Positions 50,784-62,615 of a stretch of DNA of 64,000 bases are shown one piece after another. Both the position numbers and the translations under genes were made by a program. Origin of the DNA: Rotaria sp. Silwood1 (taxonomy: Eukaryota > Rotifera > Eurotatoria > Philodinida > Philodinidae); the NCBI GenBank assembly GCA_905250075.1, contig CAJNOP010000055.1, positions 232,820 to 296,819 of the forward strand, in the 5' to 3' direction. The notes under the pieces were generated by a model. The model worked only from the letters and a program-made list of their open reading frames with translations, was not told the origin of the DNA and searched no databases. Positions within the stretch are counted from its first letter, which is position 1. Every line of letters starts with the position of its first letter.

Positions 50784-51834
50784 CCTCGTAAACTAAAAAC
50801 AATCTTGCACTGTGTTTCTGTATAGCCAATCGAATAAAAAAAAACAAGACAATGTTATTTAAATGATTATTTTCATCAAAAAAAAAAAACTTCATGAATT
50901 GAATTACTCCGGAAAAATCAAAATCATTAGATTAGTTTCATTACTTCTGTATCCTTTCCTTGTATCTGATGCTATAGAGACAATGTCTAGATATGAATAA
51001 ACCTAGAAATATGAAGTCTCGTATAGGAATTAACTTTGTCACTCATTTTGTCTTTCTATTATCAGCAGTGATGTCCTACGAATTGGGGAAACATTTCGAT
51101 TATGCTAAATAATGGTTTCCAATAAGAAAGCATCAAACTTATCAATTACTGCAAAGAAATCATATGTTTACTTGAGAAAGTCAAGCAAAAGTTTTAAAAG
51201 TTCTTCTTTTGTTCTTAGTACTTATTTATGTATATGAAAGGCACTAGGGTAAAATAGAAGTTGCTAGTATTAGAAGCTTCAAGAGTTATATGAGTATCAC
51301 ATTGTATGTATATGAGGAGCTGTAAATTTTTTCTCGATAGAACTAGATGTATGTTAAATGAACTGTTTTTTTTCATAGGTTCAATTATGTATTTTAACTG
51401 ATCAATCCGGTTGAATTAAAAAATATTGCACTGACTCCAAGTCTACATTTCCAGAAACACTCTTAAAATGAAACCTTAGACAAGTTTCTTCATAAAATGA
51501 GAACGAAATTCAATTGGATACTTTGGTGAATGAAACTTTCACAGATGGTCTCAGAAGAACAGTTCGTTAACATTGCTTTAATAATATATGACTTTTCCCA
51601 AAAAGTTCCGGTATTCTTTTTGTTGCAAACAAGTAAATAGACATCTTTAAATCATATTAATTATTTTATTAATAAATATCGCATAAAATAATGAAGATAA
51701 AATAAATATTCGGAAAAAGGAAAATTAACTTCAAATTTTGTATTTATGAATCTGATAGAAATGTCAATAATTATACATAGGGACAAGACAATCATAAACG
51801 CTGATATTTGTTACAATTATCAATATTAACGTAT
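50784..51834. other. 3' flank of the broken SNG1-like gene
   Basis: AT-rich, no gene seen. Confidence 0.4.
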
Positions 51835-52546
51835 TTATCTTTTGCTGATAGACGTCACTGTTGTTGAGATCATCTTGCTTTCCTTCAAGATTTTCTCGCG
51901 ATTTTGATTAGCAGCTAGTTGTTGTTGTTTACGCATTCGGATTACACTAATGATGATTGTCAATAGCATACACACAATATAATATGCCATCAAGGTACCC
52001 ACATCAACACCGAGTCTAGTATGCGAGTCAAACAGCAGATGACGACCTCCACTCAAACAATGAAAGAGAGGTAAGCCGTAGCCAATACGATAAAATCTAT
52101 GTTGAAGTTCATTTGCCAAACTCGACCCTGCTGTTGAAAAATTGAGAATAAGAAAGAGTATAAGTACAACATTAGCCATTACTCCTAAATTGAGAGTGAA
52201 AAGAGCTATTATAGATACGAATGTGAGAGCAACAAGCCAGTTAAAAAACCAAAATTTAATAAACGGAACAGCGCTGGTGAAGTTACCGAACCAGAGAACG
52301 CATAAACTGTAAATAAGTGATACGCTATGAGACTGTTAAAAGCACTGTTTAAAATGCGTATTATCGCTATATCGATAATTTTGATTTTGCCAACGAATGA
52401 TGGTTACTGCAACAAGGGCACTCATGATAAGCCAGAGAAAGAGATAACCAAGACTAGTGGCGAGCAATCTGCCGTAGGGAAATGCAGGATGAAAATTCAC
52501 ATTGGTGAAGCCGATAAGCGACACGATAATCTGAGACATTGGCACA

Positions 52547-52834
52547 CCCAGGTGATTCGATCCGACCGTCGGATTACGTCGGATTATATCGGATTATATC
52601 GGAAAAGTTACCAGATTTTAACGGATCCGACGGGAACTCGTCGGAAGTTGTCGGCGTCCTAGCCACAGGATTCCGACAGGAGGTTCCGGATGTCGGAATA
52701 ATCAGGATCCTGCGAAATCCCTGAAACTCCGACACTTTCCGACATCCAGAACCACTTGTCGGAATCCTGTGGTTAGGATTCCGACAAATTCCGGCGAATT
52801 TCTATCGGATTCGACAGGGTGAATTCGACCTGGG
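52547..52834. mobile_element. Insertion saturated with TCCGAC/GTCGGA motifs
   Basis: About 288 bp lying inside the SNG1-like reading frame. Ends are inverted: CCCAGGTGATTCGATCCGA at the left, and complement CCCAGGTCGAATTCACCCTG followed by TCGAATCCGA at the right. About a dozen TCCGAC or GTCGGA words occur in both orientations, and the middle folds: GTCCTAGCCACAGGATTCCG pairs with a complement near 52760-52785. No target duplication is clear. Much richer in G+C than its surroundings. Confidence 0.68.
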
Positions 52835-53580
52835 GCAGCCATTATGACACTGTCCAATGTAGCATTTGAGTAAGAATCGATATGAGACTGTATGGAAGCA
52901 GCATAGTTAGCACTAGCAGCAGCAATAGCTGTTCAAATGGGAGGTAAAACGAATTCATTAATGCTGTTTGCATTACGACCTTCGTCATAAACAATGTTTA
53001 CTGCCGATGAAGGAATGTAAGTAGTTGAGTCAGTTATATATCCATGTAAAATCGATTCGACGGTGTGATTAACACAAGTAGTAATATCTGGATTCATATA
53101 AACAACGGCCCAAACTTTTCCATTTTCAATTTTGTCAACAACACCTGACGGAAAGTCGAAGGATTGATTGAAAATCCAGTTAAGCGTTAAGTTACCAGGT
53201 GGAGTTTGATGAAAGGCAGTGAGAAAGTAGTGACCTGCAGTCTCATGTTCCAAATCAATTACGTACACATCGAATGAGCCTGTGCGCTTATAAGGATCCT
53301 GCGTTCAAAATGGAAATAAATTTTTTTATTGTGAAAAAAAATATTCTAATAATAAGACTCAAATTTCTCTAAACAAATGAGTAATTTTCTAATGAAAAAT
53401 CAGACATGATGTGATAATCATGTTGTATAGCTACAACTCAATGTAATTCACTATGTAGAAAAGCATCGAAAAATATTTTTATCCGTAAAAATGTTTTTAT
53501 TTCTTCAAAATCATTTTTGTATTCATCAATTATCTATTCCCTAGACTGAAAGGCTAGGGTCTAGAAATCGAAATTCACCT

Positions 53581-54045
53581 GTGTCTGTCTGTCTGTCGGT
53601 AACGCGGTCAAAATGGCCATTTTTTTGGCACAAACGACCATTTTTTTGGCACAAGTGACCATTTTTTGGCACAAACGGCCATTTTTTTACTAAAATTAAC
53701 TAGGTAACTATGGTACAAATGAGCGTGTAACTATGGCACAAACGGTCATTTTTTTGGTACAAACGACCACGTAACTATGGCACAGGTGACCATATAGCAA
53801 CCACGGTACAAATGACCAAATACTAATTATGGTCAAAATGGCCGTTGTAACTATGGTACAAATGACCATTTGGTTCAAATGCCCACAGTAACTGTGGTAC
53901 AATTGCCCATAGTAACAATGGTACAAATGGCTAAAAATAATAACTATGGTCAAAATCGCCATAGTGATCGTGGTAATAGTGATGATAGTAACACCATGAT
54001 CAAAAAATCGACTTGGTAATTATAGTACAAATGATCATACGATAA
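53581..54045 (+). repeat. Minisatellite inside the long intron of the SNG1-like pseudogene
   Basis: Starts with a (TGTC)n tract, then 21-23-bp units of GGCACAAACGACCATTTTTT type, grading into GTAACTATGGTACAAATGACC units. The open frame at 53708-53962 on the other strand is a by-product of this repeat. The repeat lies in the 1,533-nt intron and helps explain its length. Confidence 0.8.
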
Positions 54046-55077
54046 TAAAAATTTATTCTTGTTAATAATGTGATATATAAATAAACGAAATAAAATTCTT
54101 TTTTTTTGTGCAAACAGCGCCAATACATAAATAAAAATTATAAAAATGCACTAATATTTATTATTTGAAAAATGAACAACGATATGAATGCAAACAAATC
54201 GCCGCATAAACGTAGTTTCTTCTTCGATACCCGAGAGGAACGATTACAACAGCTGGAGATGATCTTAAGTATGTAATGTAATCTCAGAGGATAAAAATTA
54301 TGAGTAAAATTTTATTAAGTCAGTAACTTTTTCGAAAAGCTATTTGATTATCCCTTTTGATCAACTTACTGATATGCTTGAAACTTGTTACAAGTTTATG
54401 AAAAAGTATCTTTGCTGGAAGCTTAAACTTGACATGAAGTTTTGTATAATTTCTGGCGAAACTTTCACGGAAGAATATATCGAAGAAAAAATGGATGTAT
54501 CTTATGCTTATTTTGCAGCTGATTGGAAATGCATCCATTAGAGTGAGAATTCTCCAAATTAAGTTTTCTGGTCGCCTAAGATATACTGGTCATATGATCA
54601 ATTTTTGCGTATTACTTTTTTAATGTAGCTTTTTATGCTGTTACATACGTACATGCATTCTATCAGTCTAGGGCTAAGTGAATCGCTTGACGATGAACGT
54701 TACTTGTTTCATAGTGAATATTACAGAATTCTAGCATATTTAATTTGTGACATATGATTTAAATACGTACAATGAGCAAATCTTTATTTAATGAGACAAA
54801 TAAAATATTTAAATAGAACAGATAAATGTACTGTACCGCTACCGAGATAAATTAGTGCAATGAGAAAGATAACCATCCAGACAATGATAGAGACACGAAT
54901 CGTATGAATAAAAAGTGTTTGACGTATCTTGGCCATACCAGCATTCTTAGACCAGAGATGTGGCAGCGATGAGTCAGTTTGAGTAAACGAAAGCATTACG
55001 GACAGTTTTTCTTTCGAAAATGATAATAATAAACAAAACTAAATCTATCTTTATCGTCGTTAATAAATACGCTCAAT

Positions 55078-55672
55078 TAGTGTTTTGCGTGATCGCGAAT
55101 TTCACGATCACGATCACGATCACGGTCACGATCACGCGTGATCGTGCGTGATTGAGAACTTTTTCCGTCGTCGTGATCGTGATCGTGCGTGATTAGAAAC
55201 TTTGTTTGTGCTCGTGATCGTGATCGTTCGTGATTAGACATTTTCTTTGTGATTGTGACCGTGATTGAAGCAAAAATTTCGTAAGCATAATCATAGCGAG
55301 TATCTGCAAAACCTTAAATATTTATTCAGAAACATCATATTCACATTTAAACCAGAAAATATCTAATAGTTCATTGCCTATTTATAAGAAAAACAATAAG
55401 AAAACCCATAATTTAATAAAGAGTACATTAAAAAAAGCTGAGAAAAAGTATGACAACTAGTGTTTATCGTGATCGCGAATTTCACGATCACGATCACGAT
55501 CACGATCACGCGTGATCGTGCGTGATTGAGAACTTTTTCCATCGTCGTGATCGTGATCGTGCGTGATTAGAAACTTTTTTTGTGCTCGTGATCGTGATCG
55601 TTCGTGATTAGAAACTTTTTTCGTGATCGTGATCGTGATCGTGACCAAAAATATCAGTCACGCAAAACACTA
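55078..55672. mobile_element. Non-autonomous hAT-like element with perfect 8-bp target duplication
   Basis: Terminal inverted repeats TAGTGTTTTGCGTGA (55078-55092) and its exact complement TCACGCAAAACACTA (55658-55672). Both flanks carry CGCTCAAT (55070-55077 and 55673-55680), an 8-bp duplication as made by hAT transposases, and the TAGTG end fits the hAT YARNG rule. Just inside each end is a block built of CACGAT/ATCGTG words, including the palindrome CACGATCACGCGTGATCGTG. The two blocks (about 55086-55250 and 55465-55630) are direct copies of each other. No transposase. It fills most of the space between the two head-to-head SNG1-like genes. Confidence 0.88.
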
Positions 55673-55829
55673 CGCTCAATCCATTATTCTTTTATTGTAT
55701 GGACACGAGATGCGAATGCACTGAAGTGTGACGCATTGCTCTTTCTTTATCAATGTATATAGATCAATCTCATTATTTTTTTTATCCATGCTAAAACATC
55801 AATAATCGAATCGTAATAGTGCTCACGTC

Positions 55830-58685
55830 TTGGCCTTAGATCCGACAGCAACTAGCGATGTTGTTCCTGTGTGGTCACAACGAAAAGACATTGCTAATCT
55901 ACGTATCGTATTCGTACAACAGTGGATTATCGGATATGTTCCACTTTGGATATTCATCTTCATCATGTGCGCATTCTATTTGGGCTCTGAACATAATCCG
56001 AATCGATACACTGGGAATATAGACGTTGCTATAGTCGATTTCGATGGTGATCAAGCAGGTAGTTTCTTTCTTGATGCTTTTCGATCTACACCACCTGGAA
56101 ATCTGACTCTTCATTGGCGATTTAAGTATCCGGATGACTTTGGTAATAACGTGAATGAGACTCGACAAGCTGTTGATGATGGACAAGTGTGGGCCATTGT
56201 AGTGCTTCGACCAAATATCACGGCTACTATTAATAAATCTTTACTTGCTCTGATCAATTCTACAACATTGGTGACTTATCCATTTTTTAACACACTTCCT
56301 GTGCTTGTTATCTATGACGAGGGGCGAAACGCATTTACCCAAAACATTTTTGTATTACCACCAATTCATGCAGCCATTGTGACAGCCAACAATCGGTATA
56401 GTAAAACACTTCGTACAACAATTATTTCTAATTTATACTCCACATCTTTTTTAAATAATAATCGAACATTGCAATTACAGAATACGCTACGTCTTCAACG
56501 TCTCATTACCAATCCGTTTGCTGTAGAATATAATAATCTTCACCGCGCTCTTCCTTACGTAGGTATGTTAAATCTAATATTATTTAAATTAAAACTTGCT
56601 CTCTAAATAAAAACACTAGTACATATTTTGGCCAGTATCTTGATAATTATTCATAAAGATATCTTACGATCTAAAGTGCTAATGAGAAAAGATTAGTGTC
56701 GTTTTACACGTATCTAATTTGGTTTGTTTTGCTTGATTTAGGTCAATTCGCTACAACTGTTGGTTACATTTATTTATTCTTAGTGACGACTATTTTGGTT
56801 GGTTCAATTATTAGCACCCTAACACCTTTAAGTAAGGCTAATCTTTTCTTCTTGTTTACTAAGATTTCCTCCTTTTGAAAACGGAGATTTAACATTGAGA
56901 AAATCAATCCTATCATTTTCGAATAGGTAATAAGACCATTATGCTTTCGAAAATTTACTGTTCTGGTCTGTCAAAAAATAGTATTCATAAATCAAAAGTG
57001 ACTAAAAGAATTCAAACTTAGTTTTTTAATCGATATTAATTATAATGCATAGGTACACAGTTATTTCATCTAAATTTACAAATTTCTTAGAGAAAAATCG
57101 CCGCTACCATCTGAATAAAAACTCATCAAAATGTATAAAAGTTGTACAATGTTCTAGTGGTTTCAATAATCTGTAGTGACCTTTTTCATTACATATTTTT
57201 GAACAAAACTGTTTTTTCGTAAAAACTACATGCTTTTGTTAAAATCGTTTTTAGTATGAATCATTATAGCCGAATGATATTAGTCATATTTGTTGATTGT
57301 TATAGTGATTTTATAACAATGAATGAGATTATCAAAGCCCTTCATGCTGCATTTGCATTTTTTTAATTTTATAACTATACAATCTGAATAATTTGAATCA
57401 ATGATATAATCTAGAAAGATAAGCTGTCATTATCTCTTCTAACATCCTCTATTTGACTGTAAAAGGAATACTTGGCTTTTCTAATAAAAGTATGAAGATT
57501 GTCATGTGAATAGTTTTATAAAATCACTATAACAATCAACAAATATGACTAATACCAATCGGCTATAATGATACATACTGAAAAATGATGTCAACAAAAG
57601 CATGTAGCTTTTACGAAAAAATAATGTTTTTCTTAAATATATGACGAAAATATTTACTGCAAATTACTAAAACCACTACAACTCTATATGAATTTTATAG
57701 ATCTCAATGAGCTTTTTTAACAAATAATAGCACTGATTTTTCTCTAAAAAAATTCTTATATTTAGACCAATTAACTGTGTACCTGTTTACCATAAGTAAC
57801 ATCAGTTTAACTAGAGCTATGGAAATTTTTTGAATCAAACATTACGGCGTACTTTTTCATTGACAACAGTTTTATTTAGCATATTTCAACAACGATGCCG
57901 TCTTGTTTGAAGTTGTCAAATATTTATCTCATGTCTTTTTCTGTTACATTGATAGTAGAATAAAAAGACCAGGATAGTTGTGGGTAATAGTATTTCATAC
58001 ATCTCTTCTACCCCATTGTCATTTTATGAGAAAAGATACGTATTGTGTATAGTTTATTTTTTGAAAAAGAGGTCATAATCTCGCAAATCTATGATCAAGC
58101 ATCAGTATATCTAATCACTGAGCAGATACTTCTTTTTATTTGCTTTTTGAAACAGACAACAGTAACATGTCATCATTTTTCTTACTAGTTGGCAAACTTC
58201 ATTATGTCAATTTGATCTTGTATCACATATTAAATGATGTATTTCAATCGTTGATAATTTCATTGATCTATTCTCTTATCGTGCTTTGGCTATTTCATAT
58301 CACATCAGCTCGTCTGTTTATGCGGTATCGAATGTTCAATTGGTTGAGTACCATGCTGTTGAGTGTAATTGTATCTTTTTTTCTAACCAACTTTGATGTA
58401 TTTGCCAGTATTCTTCTTGTCATTTTCGTTGTTATTATGGTTTCTGGTGCTGCTATCCAGATATCACTTGAACTTTCACCACGATTTTTTCTGTATGGCT
58501 ACGGAACACCTTTGTATAATGCAATGAATGGTGGCCGACATCTTCTGTTTGGTTCATATTCACGTTTCACCATTAATGTTGGAGTGTTAATTATTTATCT
58601 TGGTGTGATAATCATATTCACCGTTTTAACTATTATCTTCTGGATCAAAAAACGACAAAAAGATATTCGAAAAGAAAAACAATGA
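55830..58685 (+). CDS. SNG1/DUF3533-family integral membrane protein, start codon not found
   Basis: Resembles the fungal SNG1 (nitrosoguanidine resistance) family, plasma-membrane proteins of unclear mechanism. Exons: about 55830-56562, 56742-56831 and 58189-58685, joining in phase to about 439 residues. A hydrophobic segment (about residues 33-52, WIIGYVPLWIFIFIMCAFYL) is followed by a large soluble region with several N-x-S/T sites and the motifs TPPGNLTLHW, VWAIVVLRPNIT and VIYDEGRNAF. Exon 2 adds one membrane segment. Exon 3 adds about four, plus the family motif GYGTPLYNAMNGGRHLLFGS, and a basic tail. The open frame extends upstream only to a TAA near 55801 with no ATG; the first in-frame codon able to start is TTG at 55830. 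A small upstream exon may be missing. Intron 2 (1,357 nt) contains a foldback element. Fungal-type origin is inferred, not tested. Confidence 0.78.
57051..57784. mobile_element. Foldback element, 734 bp, in intron 2 of the SNG1-like gene
   Basis: Left end AGGTACACAGTTA and right end complement AGGTACACAGTTA. Arms of roughly 280 bp match with scattered differences; for example ATTGTTATAGTGATTTTATA near 57298 pairs with TATAAAATCACTATAACAAT near 57508. There is no coding capacity and no clear target duplication. More diverged than the element at 50107-50783. Confidence 0.8.
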
Positions 58686-58990
58686 GACGAACATAAGCAA
58701 TACTATGTATCAAAATGATCGATTTATTCGCCTGTGAATACTAGATCAATTGAACATGATTAACTGCTTGTTTCACTCTTAGTATTTCCTGTTATATGAA
58801 TTTTAATTTTGATTTAAACTCGCTGTAGAAAGTCAGACTAACAAAAGTTTACCTATTTGGCTTTTAAATAAGATGACACATACGGAAGTCTTGGTTTTGA
58901 TATTATTTTACGGTGCTTTTTTTTCACGAAGGTATTGTTCACAACAATCAGTGCATGCAGGAAAATTTTCTATTATGCACTTCCCATGGA
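58686..58990. other. 3' flank of the SNG1-like gene
   Basis: AT-rich, no gene seen. CCCATGGAGTAAAAT at 58983 is mirrored by AAATTTACGCCATGGG at 60645-60660 and might mark the edges of a repeat-rich insertion. Confidence 0.35.
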
Positions 58991-58997
58991 GTAAAAT

Positions 58998-59330
58998 ATT
59001 CAAGGAAACGGACTGCGTAACGCGTTTCTGAGATTGCAGCATGCGTTTCGCAGCGTTTTTTCAATATAGAACGCGTTTCACAGCATTCTTACTTCGATAG
59101 AATGCGTTTTGCTGCTGTCGTTTTTTGAAACGATCTGAAACGCGTTTTTCCAAGATTGCGTTTCGAAGCGTTTCCGAAGTAAAATAATGTCGAACGCATT
59201 TCGGTCGATAGGTAACGCGTTCCAGAGACACAGATTCGGAGAAACGTGAAACGCGTTTCCTTTTCAAACGCATTTTGCATCGTTTTTATTTGAAATGATG
59301 CAAAATATATCCGTTTTGCATACAGAATCT
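58998..59330 (+). repeat. AACGCGTTT motif array, block 1
   Basis: About a dozen variants of the palindromic word GAAACGCGTTTC, or its half GCGTTTC/GAAACGC, lie in both orientations within 330 bp. The minus-strand frames at 59061-59280 are generated by the repeat and are not genes. Confidence 0.75.
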
Positions 59331-60495
59331 TGCAGGAATTTATCTGTACAAAACGTATGAGTTAAGCAAAGTTAATTCTGGCACTATTTTAGAAATTATA
59401 CTAAATGGGATTTGAATATTTTGTTCCTTGCACTATTTCTCAACATGAAAATCATGACCCAAACTTTCCAAACACAAAATTAAAATCGAATTCTTCTAAA
59501 TGTTTAGGCTGCTAGACTGTTATATAAGTCTGATTGGTAGTTAGACTAATATTGAACATCAAAGTGTAAGAAAAATATTTTTTTCTTCCTTGAAAACTCA
59601 TTTCATTAGGTTTTTATTGAAAGAAAACGTGTTTCGTAACGTTCAACCGAGCATTGTTTTAAATATTGAACAATTCGAAAAGATTTAGTAAAGATTGATG
59701 CTAGTATAATGTGTACGACAACTTTGTTTATTTATTTGTGAAGAAAAGAATCTTGAGTTATTTATAATTTGAATAATTATTGGTATGAATTCATATTTGG
59801 ACTACTTGATAGTGACTGATGATACTGTGTACAATACTATTAAATATGATTTTAGTTCGTACTTTGTTAATGTAAGCGTAACTTATTAATAAAAAGAATA
59901 TTCGATTTACAAAAGAAGATTCTTTGCATTTAGTGATACTTTTGGATAAAAGGATGACGAATTTACATATACAAAAATCTATCAAATAAAGAAAACAATT
60001 CAAAAAATTTATTTTTAAATTTCTTAAAATTTATATCTAAGAGATTCAACTTGTTTAAATATTAAATACAATTTAAATTAATTAAAATCGTTTCAATTGG
60101 GTATTTAAATTTAAATTTAAACAAGTTCAAATAAAAAATATACCAAGCGAAGATCAAACTCGTTATTGGGTATAGGCACCAAGGAAATGATAATTTTTAA
60201 TTTAATGGTTTGGGATACTGAAAATCTAATTTAGTAAGTTTACGGAAGACTCTGAAAGACTATAGAATAAGCACTTATATCATTAGAGTATTTTAGTTGA
60301 ACGGTTTGTACAAATGTCTTCTACTCTTATGTTCTCGTGTTCGAATCTATGTGTTGGTTTTATCAAAATTGATCTAAGTTATAGCTCTAAAGGTGTATGA
60401 AAAATGTAAGCGAGTAAATTAATTGTATCTGCAACTCAAAGTGCCTGAAGTACTTGACGGTTTTCATTTTTTTTTCATCTAGAATATACGACACC
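59331..60495. other. Spacer between the two AACGCGTTT blocks
   Basis: AT-rich. 60000-60140 contains an inverted AAATTTAAATTTAAACAAGT / ACTTGTTTAAATATTAAAT pair. No gene recognised. Confidence 0.35.
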
Positions 60496-60660
60496 ACAGT
60501 TAGAGAAACGCTACGAAACGTTTTTAGAAAAACGATCGTTTCACAGCGTTCGTATTAGCAGATGTGAAATGCGTCAAACCGGTCAGCATTAACGCGTTTC
60601 GCAACTATGGAAAAATGCGTTTTGAGAACGCGTTTTTTTCGCAGAAATTTACGCCATGGG
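60496..60660 (+). repeat. AACGCGTTT motif array, block 2
   Basis: Contains GAAACGC, GAAACG, CGTTTC and AACGCGTTT words in both orientations, ending at AAATTTACGCCATGGG. The frame 60607-60951 starts inside it and has no recognised domain. Confidence 0.65.
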
Positions 60661-62615
60661 TTTTTTCTTAAACATGATGCATCTGGTTCAATGAAGCGCA
60701 AAGTTTGTCCGGATCACCAATGGTATGTCGAAATACTCATAAAAGCTACTAGTAACGGTTATTATGTCCAGTTCCAACAATTAGATAGAATTCAAAGTAA
60801 CAAGAAAAAAAACAGTTTCAGAATATATTTTACCAATCAATACATTCGGATGCAACATCTTCATAAAAAACGGCAATATAGCGCACATTATACTAATCGA
60901 TATACTAGCGGTAGTTTTTCGGTAGCTGTGTCACATGGACAGTTTGAGTAATTTTCGATTTGCAAGATGAATTCCAAAAATTGTTGAACTTCTCTTCATT
61001 TCGAAAAGAATCAAAGCAACTGATTACTTTCAAATGATTTTTCAGCGGTTCTTGATGAAAACGTATGGTTTTTCATTGTTGTACGAATAATTTTCAAGCA
61101 CAGATCAAATGCACATTTAGACGCGCTTTTCTAGAGATTTGGCTGATCAACAATTTTCGAGCTGCATAATTTTAAAACACTATTGGAATAAAGAATTTCT
61201 TATATTTTTTTTCTACCAAATATGGAACATTTTCTAATAAACTGCTTATATTGCTCACAATAGTTTGATTAGAAAACTTGTCTATGCATCATAAAAGCAG
61301 TACTTTACGAGTATTTTTGTAGATATTCATCGATCAATCATATTTATTGTTATTGAAATATCATTCAAGATATAATTACATAAAAATGATTTTCATGTTA
61401 ATTAAAGAGCCATGGGTTTTTGTCTTCCTTAATATCACATTTCATCATTATTGTCTCAATGACAATCAATTACAGTATTGAGAATAGGTGCGTAGTAACA
61501 ATAGTCAAGTATTGAGAAATACATCAAGTTCTCTCTATATCACGTCGATGCGTTTTGAAAATTTTCTTCCTCTAGACAAGCCACTTTGAAAGATTGAACA
61601 TTCTTCCCAGTGAGAAACAAGTGTTGCAATACGATTTACAAATAAAAAATAGGCTGATAATTAGCTCATCTGTCAATACGAGAGTATTATAGCACATCTG
61701 TAAAAAAAAACTCAACGGTATAGATCGCTGTATTGTCTTAGTAATGTATGATGATCGTATATACTGGTAAATTTCATTTTTCAAGTAATTATAGATCAGA
61801 GAATATTGGGAAAAATATGAACTTAAATAAGTTTAATATCTATGATCGCTTACCTCACAAAGTAATAAAGACATCATATACATACTAAAAATCTGATCTT
61901 TTTGCCGAATCCAAAAACATTTTACTGAAGTTTTATTCATTAACAAACACAGACACATCCATATGAAAAAGCTTTTAGTGACAAAAACTTATTGTATCGA
62001 AATATACTTCTAATATTATTGACTCAATTAGTCTTATTCAACTTTGTATATATCAGACTGTGTCGATCTTTTGGATCAGGTCAATTAATCGTTCAGATAG
62101 AGAAATTTTCTTTCTCTACCAGTGATATCTTTGTTATCAGTCACTAAATGCAATTCAAAACGCTTATTAATGGAACAAAATATGTTTTCAGATACCTTAG
62201 ACTACGTTCTACAATATGGCAATAATGAATTGTTTAAAATGATGACTTCAAACTCCGGAATAATGAAGTTACGCTTTACGCGTTTAAACCATGCTCAACT
62301 ATCGACTGGTAAATAAAGTTCAAATTGTTGCTTTTCTTTTCTTTATACAAAATAAAAAAAAACTTCGTCAAACAGGTACCCTACCGTTTTATTTCTTCTC
62401 TTTTTTTTCTTATCGTCTTTTTGTTGTCGCTAGAAAACGTTGTTTTTTCTTTTCTTCATATGGTTCTTCTTCTACGTCTTTTTTTTCTGCCAGTAGATAC
62501 AGTCTGTTATTCTCTTCTCAACAAGATTTTTTTTCCTTGCTATTTACTCACTCTTATCGATAACAGAAACTATTTAGTTGTTGTCCAAACACACATATAC
62601 GTGAAAGTCTATAGA
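60661..62615. other. Spacer and upstream flank of the last gene
   Basis: No gene recognised. 62122-62316 is a short frame (64 residues, ending HAQLSTGK) that could be an upstream exon of the next gene but shows no convincing donor. 62325-62610 is very T- and C-rich and in frame with the next gene; its translation is low-complexity hydrophobic and is better read as 5' UTR. Confidence 0.35.

Larger units (their letters stand above)
51835..54996 (-). pseudogene. Broken SNG1/DUF3533-family membrane protein
   Basis: A minus-strand relative of the gene at 55830-58685. Exon 1 (54832-54996) starts with ATG and holds one hydrophobic segment ending in LIYLGSGT. After a 1,533-nt intron the exon from 53298 continues in phase with DPYKRTGSFDVYVIDLEHETAG and the family motifs TPPGNLTLNW, VWAVVYMNPDIT and VYDEGRNANSINEFVLPPI. 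A TGA at 52933-52935 then interrupts the frame. A ~288-bp inserted element (52547-52834) lies inside the coding region. Downstream, FHPAFPYGRLLATSLGYLFL, then GKIKIIDIAIIRILNSAF, then SLIYSLCVLWFGNF lie in successive different frames. The tail GYGLPLFHCLSGGRHLLF ends at 51835. The stop, insertion and frame changes make it a pseudogene. It lies head to head with the plus-strand copy. Confidence 0.82.

Noticed and set aside
53708-53962. 84-residue minus-strand frame of repeated short hydrophobic words
   Set aside because: Entirely generated by the minisatellite.
59061-59280. Two overlapping arginine-rich minus-strand frames
   Set aside because: Generated by the AACGCGTTT array in two frames; no codon or domain support.
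60339-60348. GTTCGAATCT resembling a tRNA B-box
   Set aside because: No matching A-box, acceptor stem or cloverleaf could be built around it.
62325-62615. Upstream in-frame extension of the last gene starting at 62325
   Set aside because: Translates a pyrimidine-rich tract into low-complexity hydrophobic residues; the ATG at 62616 gives a normal-looking protein.
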